Shown piece after piece: positions 1 to 6,571 of a stretch of 64,000 nucleotides of DNA. Source of the DNA: CAYYFX01 sp964571855. Its GTDB lineage: Bacteria > ARS69. Position 1 is the first letter of the stretch. Every line of letters starts with the position of its first letter. A program made the position numbers and the translations under genes. Below the pieces are notes generated by a model. The model made no database searches. It was not told the origin of the DNA and saw only the letters and a list, made by a program, of their open reading frames with translations. The stretch covers positions 112,654 to 176,653 of the forward strand of contig CAZNDO010000006.1 in assembly GCA_964571855.1 (NCBI GenBank), given 5' to 3'.

Positions 1-24
1 GGCCGCTGTGGACTTCGCGCTCAT
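1..24 (-). CDS. 5' end of an unidentified gene running off the window
   Basis: Only the first eight codons are inside the window (reads M-S-A-K-S-T-A-A), so the product cannot be named. The ATG at 24 is preceded by a good ribosome binding site (GGGAGG about five bases upstream on the minus strand). It lies about 72 bases downstream of a strong-looking promoter with a CRP/FNR-like palindrome, which makes it a genuine start rather than a chance codon. Confidence 0.5.
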
Positions 25-102
25 GATTCCCTCCCAGTCGGTCCCGGCAGGGTTCAGTCCGCCGGGGAGGTTCTTCGCGGAGTGCTCCCGAGAACCGTTC
101 CT

Positions 103-131
103 ATTAACGACGTCTTGCGACTGGATGTCAA
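103..131 (-). promoter_or_regulatory. Sigma-70-type promoter of the left-edge gene
   Basis: Read on the minus strand, a perfect TTGACA (126-131) is followed by 17 bases and GTTAAT (103-108). The expected start of transcription is near 97, giving a leader of about 72 bases to the ATG at 24. Confidence 0.6.
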
Positions 132-146
132 GTGACTTCTGTCACT
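131..146. promoter_or_regulatory. CRP/FNR-like 16-bp palindrome
   Basis: AGTGACTTCTGTCACT is a perfect dyad with the GTGA-N6-TCAC core typical of CRP/FNR-family sites. Its centre (138.5) falls about 41.5 bases upstream of the predicted transcription start, the classical class II activator position. The regulator is not in this window. Confidence 0.5.
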
Positions 147-191
147 AGATTAATGGGTCATCTTCGAATTTACACCCCGATCAGGGAGTGA

Positions 192-1034
192 TCAGGGCCG
201 GAAAACGCTTCCGCCATGCCGATCCAGGCGCTCGCTCGCCTCTTTTGGGGTGAGGATCTCGCGACCCTCCTCGATCTCCAGGGCGAACCGGCTGGGCGGG
301 ATGAGCCGGTCGAGGTCGACGCGCCCCATCCGGACCTCCAGGATCTCGCGGCGCACCGGGTCCACGATCTCGATGCGAAGCGGCCACGCCACTCCGTCGC
401 GAACCGACCACTCGCTCCAGCGGATCTCGCGGTCCGAGCCGTCCCGGCGCCACGCGACCGGGAGCCCGGTGTCCGGGTCCAGCCGGAGGCGCCAGTCGGC
501 GCTCCGGAGCACGGGCGGGCTCGTGCTCTCCCACCGCGCCGCCTCCCGGCACGGGTCCGCTTCGCAGGGATCCGCGCGCAACGCCACCCCGAGCTCGCGC
601 GCGGAGAGCGGAAGGTCCAGCCATGCCGGATCGTCACGCTTCCCGAAGATCGCCACTCCCTCGCGCGGGATGTCGAGGCGGACGTTGCGCGCGTCCGCCA
701 CGAGATCGAAGACCGTGAAGAACGCGGCCGTCATGCCGCGCAGGCGCAGCGAGTCCGGCGGCACCCACGAGAGGGATCCGCGGCAGGCTTCGGAGTCCCC
801 CGTTCCGTCCAACCCGCGCCAGGTCAGCTCCAGTGCCGCGCGCGCCGTGGTGAACGCCGACGCGCGATCGTGCAACCGCGCGAGCGCGGCATCGACCGTG
901 GGCTCGGGGCCGTCCCAGGCGGCCGGCGGCGGGGGCGGTGGCCCCGAGCATCCCGAGGCGAGGACCACCGCCGCTGCCACGCCGGGGATCGCGGCGGCCG
1001 CACGTCCGCGGAGTCGGGCCCGGCCCGCGGTCAT
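192..1034 (-). CDS. Putative lipoprotein, possibly DUF4292/LolA-like
   Basis: This 280-residue protein begins with a basic N-terminus, an Ala/Val-rich hydrophobic stretch and a lipobox-like LASGC near residue 29, followed by a proline run. It is therefore probably exported and lipid-anchored. The remainder is a beta-rich sequence (repeated W-R, L-R-L and I-R-W patterns) resembling the DUF4292/LolA-type lipoprotein fold; I base that on general pattern only. The ATG at 1034 overlaps the stop of the upstream rhomboid gene by four bases (ATGA), so the pair is probably co-translated. Function unknown; a role in envelope lipoprotein or polymer handling would be an inference. Confidence 0.7.
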   Translation of the reverse strand: MTAGRARLRGRAAAAIPGVAAAVVLASGCSGPPPPPPAAWDGPEPTVDAALARLHDRASAFTTARAALELTWRGLDGTGDSEACRGSLSWVPPDSLRLRGMTAAFFTVFDLVADARNVRLDIPREGVAIFGKRDDPAWLDLPLSARELGVALRADPCEADPCREAARWESTSPPVLRSADWRLRLDPDTGLPVAWRRDGSDREIRWSEWSVRDGVAWPLRIEIVDPVRREILEVRMGRVDLDRLIPPSRFALEIEEGREILTPKEASERLDRHGGSVFRP

Positions 1035-1702
1035 CCGCGACCCCAGGGCCGTGCGCGGTGACCCCGTCGCCCGGCCATGAAGACCGCGCCCGTGGCGAAT
1101 CCTCCGAGGTGCTCGAACCATGCCACGCCTCCGCGCGACCCGCCGCCGAGCTCGGCCGCGCCGTTCAGGACCTGCAGCAGCAGCCAGTAGCCGATGACGA
1201 GGCCCGCCGGCCACCTCACCCATCGGAGGAAGACGAACAGGAACAGGATGGAGTGGATGCGCGCGCCCGGCCAGCGGATCAGGTAGGCCGCGAGGACTCC
1301 GGAGATGGCGCCGCTCGCCCCGATGGTGGGCAGCGTGGAGCCGGCGTTGGTGGCGAAGTGCGCGAGGTGCCCGCCCAGGCCCGATGCCGCGTAGAAGAGG
1401 AGGAACCGCACCGGACCGAGGACGTCCTCCACGTTGTTCCCGAAGACCCACAGGTAGATCAGGTTGCTGCCCAGGTGCAGCAGGTTCCCGTGGAGGAACA
1501 TGGAGGTCAGGAGCGTCGGCGCAACGTCGGCGATCGCGGGACCACGGAACGCGGACGGCGTGAACCCGTGCGCCTGGACCGCGGCGGCGCCGCCGGCGAG
1601 GAGCTGCCAGGCGAAGACGGCCACGTTGGCCGCGAGCAGTGCACCCGTGATCCACGGAACGCGGCGCACGGGGTTCTCGTCGCGGATGGGGAGCAGGATC
1701 AC
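1031..1702 (-). CDS. Rhomboid family intramembrane serine protease
   Basis: A 223-residue polytopic membrane protein. The rhomboid signature GASG carries the likely nucleophile Ser130, and the partner His198 sits in the C-terminal motif EHLGGFATG. The HGNLLHLGSN segment (residues 71-80) matches the conserved His/Asn helix. Rhomboids cleave substrate transmembrane segments within the membrane. The start is GTG at 1702 with GGAG seven bases upstream. It overlaps the following lipoprotein gene by four bases, so the two are likely one transcript, and the lipoprotein could be a partner. The short Arg/Gly-rich tail after the last helix is not a known domain. Confidence 0.9.
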   Translation of the reverse strand: MILLPIRDENPVRRVPWITGALLAANVAVFAWQLLAGGAAAVQAHGFTPSAFRGPAIADVAPTLLTSMFLHGNLLHLGSNLIYLWVFGNNVEDVLGPVRFLLFYAASGLGGHLAHFATNAGSTLPTIGASGAISGVLAAYLIRWPGARIHSILFLFVFLRWVRWPAGLVIGYWLLLQVLNGAAELGGGSRGGVAWFEHLGGFATGAVFMAGRRGHRARPWGRG

Positions 1703-1835
1703 GGGTTCTCCGACGCGATTCCGGCCGCCGGGAGGACCGCGGGGGTCCGGCGGCGGCGAGGGAGCCGGTCGGTCCTCCGGGGACGGCGGCGCCCGCGGCG
1801 CCGCGCCCCGCGCCGGCCCGACGCCGGCGCCCGCA

Positions 1836-2255
1836 TCAGCGGGTGAACGTGTTCGACTCCACGATGAGCATCTTCAGCCCGTAGTTCAGGAACGCCACGT
1901 CGATCGCGCGCCGGCTGCCCGGGAGATCCCGGCGCCGCACCACGCGGCCCACGTCCCGCCACGTCTGGTGGTAGATGAACTCGCCCACCTCGTAGGACTC
2001 CTCCGGGATGTACGTGCGGAACTCCTCGGGCGCCGGGGCGCCGAAGTCCCCCACGTCCCGCGGATTCGCGAGCACATCCTGGTCCTCGTCGTACTCGCAG
2101 CAGATCAGGGCGTTCGTGGCCAGGCAGTTCAGCCAGATGAGCCCGGTGTCGTCGGGCGGCCGCACCACGCGCATCTTGCGCCGCTTGCCGTCCCGGGGAT
2201 TCACGACGTACTTGATCTGCTTCGGGCCGGTGGGGCTCTCGACGGTTACGGACAT
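1836..2255 (-). CDS. Hypothetical protein, 139 residues
   Basis: I do not recognise this family. It is a soluble, charged protein without signal peptide or transmembrane segment; it has a basic N-terminal third, a Cys-rich patch (NCLATNALICC, residues 43-53) followed by an acidic run, and an aromatic C-terminal half. Gene reality is well supported: AGGAGG lies five bases before the ATG at 2255, and a TTGACA promoter lies 113 bases further upstream. It appears to be transcribed alone. Confidence 0.7.
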   Translation of the reverse strand: MSVTVESPTGPKQIKYVVNPRDGKRRKMRVVRPPDDTGLIWLNCLATNALICCEYDEDQDVLANPRDVGDFGAPAPEEFRTYIPEESYEVGEFIYHQTWRDVGRVVRRRDLPGSRRAIDVAFLNYGLKMLIVESNTFTR

Positions 2256-2367
2256 TCGATCCTCCTGCGCCGTGCGTCCGGGCCAGGAGCGCCGGACGCG
2301 TGGGGTCCGCTGCGATCCCCGCGGGACCGCCGCCCGTGTTGTGAAGGGCCCGGGTGCAATCCGGCAC

Positions 2368-2396
2368 AACACATCAGAAACTGCGAAGATTGTCAA
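2368..2396 (-). promoter_or_regulatory. Promoter of the 139-residue hypothetical gene
   Basis: On the minus strand TTGACA (2391-2396), 17 bases, then TGTGTT (2368-2373). The -35 box is perfect and the -10 box weak. Confidence 0.5.
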
Positions 2397-2695
2397 GCAG
2401 AAAGGAAAGCCAGCGGAGCGGTATCTCGTTTCCGGAGCGGGACTTCGCGAGCCCGCCCGGAACCGGTTCCTGAACCTCGCCCTCCGCAACAACCCTGGTC
2501 ACCCAACCCCGACTCCCCGCCAGCGGTTCCCCGGACGGGTGGTTCGGAGATCGCGGACGGGAGGCCGTTCGGCCGTCCGAGGGTGTCTCCCCCACCCGAA
2601 CCCTGCGGTGCAACCTGTTGCCGGGAGATCACTTGTCCGATGGCGGACGCCCGTGGCCGGGCCATCCACGATCTGCGCGCCACGAGAAAGCGGAA

Positions 2696-2723
2696 GGGGC
2701 GGGGAGCTTTCGCCCCCCGCCCC
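2696..2723 (-). terminator. Terminator after the histone-like gene
   Basis: A 9-bp stem GGGGCGGGG/CCCCGCCCC closes a loop containing GCGAAAGC-like bases, 18 bases after the stop codon. The following minus-strand bases are pyrimidine-rich (TTCCGCTTTC) but form only an imperfect U tract. Confidence 0.6.
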
Positions 2724-2741
2724 CATCCACGTGGCCGCGAA

Positions 2742-2897
2742 TCAGGCCTTCTTGGCGCGACGACGACGCTTGGCCTTGCCCTTGGCCTTGGCCTTCGCCT
2801 TGGCCTTGCTCTTCCGACGGACCTTGCGCTTCGCCTTCGCCTTGCCCTTGCCAGCGGACTTCGCCTTGGCCTTCGCCTTCGAGCGAGCCATCGCCAT
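2742..2897 (-). CDS. Histone H1-like Lys/Ala-rich DNA-binding protein, 51 residues
   Basis: Nearly the whole protein is built of Lys, Ala, Arg and Gly in KAKAK-type repeats, ending in an RRRR cluster. This resembles the C-terminal tails of bacterial H1-like proteins (HctB, AlgP, HU tails). Such proteins bind DNA or RNA non-specifically and compact nucleoids. GGAGG lies seven bases before the ATG at 2897 and a terminator follows the stop, so this is a stand-alone gene rather than a fragment. An in-frame ATG two codons later is an alternative start. The repetitive codons (AAG GCG / AAG GCC) suggest expansion by slippage. Confidence 0.75.
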   Translation of the reverse strand: MAMARSKAKAKAKSAGKGKAKAKRKVRRKSKAKAKAKAKGKAKRRRRAKKA

Positions 2898-2922
2898 TCC
2901 TGTTCCTCCCGTGGATTGTCCT

Positions 2923-2955
2923 GACCCGGTACCGGGTCTTCCGTTTCCGGAAACG
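2923..2955. promoter_or_regulatory. Two adjacent perfect palindromes upstream of the histone-like gene
   Basis: GACCCGGTACCGGGTC (2923-2938) and CGTTTCCGGAAACG (2942-2955) are perfect dyads with no spacer, separated by three bases. They lie 26 bases upstream of the histone-like start and downstream of the pseudo-receiver gene. They may be operators, or a folded leader or attenuator between the two genes. Confidence 0.4.
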
Positions 2956-3018
2956 ACGCCCCCGGCTGCGATCAGCCCGGGCTTGAAGCGCCGCGTGACC
3001 CCCGCCCTCGAGCGGCGG

Positions 3019-3399
3019 TCACTTCGCGCTTCGACTCGCTTCCGCAGCCGAACGGAGGAGCCGGTCCACCACGGACCGGAACTCCTCCAGATCGAACGGC
3101 TTCTTCACGCGTGCCACTGCGTCCCGCCACTCGAGGGGTCTCCGCGCATCCGGGTCCGTGGTCATGAGAACGACCTTGGCCCCCGGTCGAACACGTCGGA
3201 GCTCCTCCACCAGCCCCCGTCCACCCCCTCGACGTTCCGGAGCGATCAGGAGATCGAACGGTGTCCGTTCCATCATCTCGATCGCCTCCGCCCGGTCCGC
3301 CGCCGTCTCCACCCGATATCCGGCATCCGCCAGATCCAGCGCGAGAGTGCGCGACGTGACCGGCTCGTCGTCGACCAGGATCAGGAGTCGCTTGGACAT
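3019..3399 (-). CDS. Degenerate response-regulator receiver domain (pseudo-receiver)
   Basis: A stand-alone receiver fold of 126 residues. The acidic pair Asp10-Asp11, the switch Thr80/Thr81 and Lys100 (motif VKKPF) are present. However, the position of the phospho-accepting Asp is occupied by Pro54 in the stretch FDLLIAPERR. It therefore cannot be phosphorylated in the usual way and may act as a constitutive or ligand-responsive partner. I chose the ATG at 3399 because the protein then starts with the typical beta-1 strand; a TTG at 3420 with GGAGGG upstream would add seven residues. It has no output domain. An NtrC-type pair encoded just upstream could be functionally related, but that is inference. 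Confidence 0.75.
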   Translation of the reverse strand: MSKRLLILVDDEPVTSRTLALDLADAGYRVETAADRAEAIEMMERTPFDLLIAPERRGGGRGLVEELRRVRPGAKVVLMTTDPDARRPLEWRDAVARVKKPFDLEEFRSVVDRLLRSAAEASRSAK

Positions 3400-3717
3400 C
3401 CGAACCACCCGACCTTGCAAGGTGGCGATCCCTCCGAGCTCACGCTCCAGCGTCGAGCGCGGGACGCAGGTTCACGACGTGCACTGGTCTCTAGCACGTC
3501 ACGTGCCAGCATCCGAACACCATCGCGCGCGCACACGATCGCGATGCGACGACGGACGACGAATGCGCGGTAACTCGCCATTCACGGCGTGCTTTCGGCG
3601 ATCTCGACAGGAATCAAGTGAGCGCGGCCGCGCGCGCGACGCGATGCGTGCATCGTGGCTCGACGGGGGAAAGCGTCAAAAGATTCGACAGCGCGGCGCG
3701 CGCGCCGTCCATTTCCT
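3400..3717. other. Intergenic region before the pseudo-receiver
   Basis: No gene recognised. A perfect 13-bp palindrome, GCACGTCACGTGC (3494-3506), lies about 100 bases upstream of the pseudo-receiver start. A possible promoter directed at that gene is TTGACG (3674-3679), 16 bases, CACGAT (3652-3657). A GGCGCGCGCGCC dyad close to the end of the NtrC-type gene could form a hairpin but has no U tract. Confidence 0.4.
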
Positions 3718-5112
3718 TTACGACGTGCGCGTCGCGGACTCCGCGCGCTCCGCGTCGGCGAGCGACGCGTGCCCGTACATCTTGAGCTTGTTGAGCAGCG
3801 TCTGCCGCGTGATGCCGAGGATCTCGGCGGCGCGCGTGCGATTCCCCTCGGTCTCCTCGAGCACGCGGAAGATGTGCTCGCGCTCGACCTCGGCCAGCGG
3901 CCGCGGATTGCGGTCCATCAGGCCCCGCGCGCGCCCGAGCAGCGAGCTGCCGCGCAGCTTCTGCGAGAGGTGCTCCGGACGGATGACGTCGCAGTCCTCC
4001 AGCAGCACCACCCTCTCGATGGCGTTCCGCAGCTCCCGGACGTTTCCCGGCCAGGAGTAGCTCTCGAGGCACTCCAGCGCCTCGTCCGAGAGGCTCAGCT
4101 CGGGCTTGCCCGCCTGGGCGCGGAACTCCTCCACGAACCGGTTGGCCAGGTAGGAGATGTCCCCCTCCCGCTCCCGCAGGCTGGGCAGCGTGACGTTGAT
4201 CACCTTGAGCCGGTGCAGGAGGTCGCTCCGGAACTCGCCGCACTCGGTGGCCGCGTCCAGGTCCTTGTTCGTGGCCGCCACGATCCGGACGTCCAGCGCG
4301 CGGTCCTCCCGGCCGCCGAGCCGCCGGAAGCTCCGCTCCTCGATGAACGTGAGCAGCTTCGCCTGGGCGGCCGCGCCCGCGTCCCCGATCTCGTCCAGGA
4401 ACAGCGTGCCGCCGTCGGCGATCTCGGCCAGTCCCTTCCGCGTCTCCTGCGCGTCCGTGAACGTGCCCCGCTCGTGGCCGAACAGCTCGCTCTCGAACAG
4501 GGAGTCCGGGATGGCGGAGCAGTTCAGTTTCACGAAGGGCTGCGCGGCCCGGTCCGACTCCGAGTGGACCGATCGCGCCACGAGTTCCTTGCCGGTGCCC
4601 GTCTCCCCCTGGATCAGGACGGTGCGGGCGCCGGACCGGACGATCTTCCGGACCGTCTCCCGCACGGACTCGATCTCGTCGGACTCGCCGAGGATCCGGT
4701 CCAGGCCGATGCGGCTGCCGGATCCCGCGGCGCGGGCCTCGCGCAGCCGGGAGGTGCGCAGCGTCTGCGAGATGCACCGGACCATCTCGTCGAGGTCGTA
4801 CGGTTTCTGGACGTAGTCCTCCGCGCCCAGCTTCATGGCCTGCACGACGTCCTGCACGTCCCCGTACGCGGAGATCATGATGGCCACGGTGGACGGCCAC
4901 CTGCGCTTCAGGTCCCGCAGCACATCCAGGCCCGAGGCCTCGCCCAGCTTCAGGTCCACGACGGCCACGTCCGGCCGCTGCTCCTCGGCACTGCGGAGCG
5001 CGCCGCGCACCGTGTCCGCCGTGCGGACGGAGAACCCCTCCTCCTCCAGCGCCCGGCGGAGCGTGGTGCGGACGATGGCCTCGTCGTCGATCACCAGGAT
5101 GCGATCGCTCAC
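3718..5112 (-). CDS. NtrC-family sigma-54-dependent response regulator
   Basis: 464 residues in three parts. The receiver (1-120) has Asp53 as phospho-acceptor and Lys103. The AAA+ domain has Walker A GETGTGKE (169-176) and Walker B TLFLDE (around 236-241). The Fis-type helix-turn-helix at the C-terminus reads NRTRAAEILGITRQ. The loop that contacts sigma-54, usually GAFTGA, reads GTFTDA (216-221); the essential Phe and Thr are kept. The start is GTG at 5112, overlapping the kinase stop by four bases (GTGA), so kinase and regulator are made from one mRNA. It would activate sigma-54 promoters after phosphorylation by the adjacent kinase; the stimulus is unknown. Confidence 0.93.
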   Translation of the reverse strand: MSDRILVIDDEAIVRTTLRRALEEEGFSVRTADTVRGALRSAEEQRPDVAVVDLKLGEASGLDVLRDLKRRWPSTVAIMISAYGDVQDVVQAMKLGAEDYVQKPYDLDEMVRCISQTLRTSRLREARAAGSGSRIGLDRILGESDEIESVRETVRKIVRSGARTVLIQGETGTGKELVARSVHSESDRAAQPFVKLNCSAIPDSLFESELFGHERGTFTDAQETRKGLAEIADGGTLFLDEIGDAGAAAQAKLLTFIEERSFRRLGGREDRALDVRIVAATNKDLDAATECGEFRSDLLHRLKVINVTLPSLREREGDISYLANRFVEEFRAQAGKPELSLSDEALECLESYSWPGNVRELRNAIERVVLLEDCDVIRPEHLSQKLRGSSLLGRARGLMDRNPRPLAEVEREHIFRVLEETEGNRTRAAEILGITRQTLLNKLKMYGHASLADAERAESATRTS

Positions 5113-6365
5113 CGCCCCACCTCCTCGCGCACCACGCCCACCGGCTCCTCCGCCCGGCCGGCCGACTTGGCCTTCGCCTCGGCGATCTCCCCGGCCTTCG
5201 CCCGCATCCCGGCGGCGCGCGGGATGGGCAGGATGACAGTGAACCGGGCGCCGCCGTCGGAGTTGTTCGCCGCGGAGATGAGCCCGCCGTGCGCCCGGCA
5301 GATGCGCTGGCTGATGGACAGCCCCAGGCCCATCCCCTTCGAGTTGGAGGAGATGAACGGCTCGAAGATCTCGCCGGAGTTCCCGTCCGGGATACCGGGG
5401 CCCGTGTCCGAGAACGCGATCCGGACGCTCGTGGGCTCCGCCCGGTTCGATCGGGGACTCAGCCAGCTCGAGACCCGCAGCGTGCCGCCCTTCCGGCGCA
5501 TGGCGTTGCGGGCGTTCATCAGGATGTTCAGGAAGACCTCGCGGATCATGCCGCCGTCCACGTTGAGCAGGGGCAGCTCCGGCTCGAGGTCCGCCACCAG
5601 CTCCACACCCGCGGACTCCAGGGTTTCCCGGGCCAGGGCCAGGGTGTCGGCCAGGATGCGGTGGACGTTCGTCAGGCGCCGGCGGGGTGCGGGCGGCCGC
5701 GAATAGGCCAGGAAGTCCGAGATGACCGCCTCGATCCGGTCCAGCTCCTTGATGGACGCGGACAGGCTCTCGCGGTTCCCGTCGTCCCGGTCCAGATGCT
5801 TGAGCACGTACTGGATGGTGGTGCGGATCCCCGTGAGGGGGTTCCGGATCTCGTGGGCGATCCCCGCGGAGATCTTCCCGAGCGACAGCAGGCGACGGGT
5901 CTCCGCCCCGAAGCTGCCGATCCACTCCCCCTCCCCGGCGTTCCGCAGCACCCCCACGCACAGGAGCCCGCCGGCCGGGGCCCGGGTGGACGTGTACGCG
6001 GACTCCAGGAAGTTCACGTCGCCGTCCTTCGACGGGATGAGCGTGGGGACGACGGACCGGGACGCCCGGTCCGCGAGCAGGGACTCCAGGGGGCACCCTC
6101 CGTCGCACAGGAGGGTGCCGTCCACGTCCTGGCAGCGGAGGATCTCCGTGCAGGGGCGGCCGATTGCCTCCTGCCGCTCCCAGCCGAGCGTGGATTCCGC
6201 CGACGCGGAGAACTCGACGATCCGCTTCCCGTCGTCCACCACGACGATGGCGTCGCGGTTCGCCGAGAGGAGCGCATCCAGTACGCCGGAGTGGACGTCC
6301 CGCTCGAGCACGGAACGCGAGTGCGTGGAGGGCCGGCTCCAGCGCTTCTTGCGGCGGGGACTCAT
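5109..6365 (-). CDS. Soluble PAS histidine kinase of an NtrB/NtrC-type pair
   Basis: 418 residues without transmembrane segments, so a cytoplasmic sensor. A PAS domain (about 25-140) contains Cys72, Cys78, Cys87 and Cys91, a cluster that could bind a metal or respond to redox state. The HisKA motif has phospho-accepting His171 (HEIRNPLTG). The ATPase domain shows an N-box (NILMNARNAM), DTGPGIP and GMGLGLSIS. The tail is Ala/Lys/Glu-rich. The start is ATG at 6365, with GAGGG nine bases upstream and a TTGACC promoter 47 bases further. It is translationally coupled to the downstream regulator, its obvious partner. Confidence 0.92.
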   Translation of the reverse strand: MSPRRKKRWSRPSTHSRSVLERDVHSGVLDALLSANRDAIVVVDDGKRIVEFSASAESTLGWERQEAIGRPCTEILRCQDVDGTLLCDGGCPLESLLADRASRSVVPTLIPSKDGDVNFLESAYTSTRAPAGGLLCVGVLRNAGEGEWIGSFGAETRRLLSLGKISAGIAHEIRNPLTGIRTTIQYVLKHLDRDDGNRESLSASIKELDRIEAVISDFLAYSRPPAPRRRLTNVHRILADTLALARETLESAGVELVADLEPELPLLNVDGGMIREVFLNILMNARNAMRRKGGTLRVSSWLSPRSNRAEPTSVRIAFSDTGPGIPDGNSGEIFEPFISSNSKGMGLGLSISQRICRAHGGLISAANNSDGGARFTVILPIPRAAGMRAKAGEIAEAKAKSAGRAEEPVGVVREEVGR

Positions 6366-6411
6366 CGCGTCGTTCCCTCGCGCGGGACACGGAGAGCGTG
6401 CGTCGTGCGGG

Positions 6412-6440
6412 AACGTAGGCGACGCGGCGCGCGCGGTCAA
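6412..6440 (-). promoter_or_regulatory. Promoter of the kinase-regulator operon
   Basis: TTGACC (6435-6440), 17 bases, TACGTT (6412-6417) on the minus strand, 47 bases before the kinase ATG. Confidence 0.5.
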
Positions 6441-6516
6441 CACGATTCCCGCCGTTCGACGCCGTCACGCGCCGGACGCGCGCGGAACGATGCGCGTGCG
6501 TGCGCGCGAACGCACG

Positions 6517-6546
6517 ACGGGGAGGACTCTCGCGAGTCCTCCCCGT
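6517..6546 (-). terminator. Terminator-like hairpin after groEL
   Basis: A perfect 13-bp inverted repeat ACGGGGAGGACTC/GAGTCCTCCCCGT around a 4-base loop, 25 bases after the groEL stop. No U tract follows on either strand, so termination may rely on the stem alone. Confidence 0.6.
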
Positions 6547-6571
6547 CTCCGATCGCGCCCGCGCGCGGCGA

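Larger units (their letters stand above)
2256..2741. other. Intergenic region with promoter and hairpins
   Basis: No convincing gene. It holds the promoter of the 1836-2255 gene (2368-2396), the terminator of the histone-like gene (2696-2723), and a GC-rich imperfect hairpin at 2554-2579 (CGGAC and GGCC pairing around a GTTC loop, with a 4-base bulge). Short open frames here lack ribosome sites and credible composition. Confidence 0.5.

Noticed and set aside
192..1655. Long minus-strand frame of 487 codons spanning the lipoprotein and rhomboid genes
   Set aside because: Only its last 280 codons are the lipoprotein; the upstream part is the wrong frame of the rhomboid gene.
2374..2613. Possible 79-residue minus-strand gene
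   Set aside because: No ribosome site, Arg/Pro/Gly/Ser-rich random-looking composition, and it overlaps the promoter of the real downstream gene.
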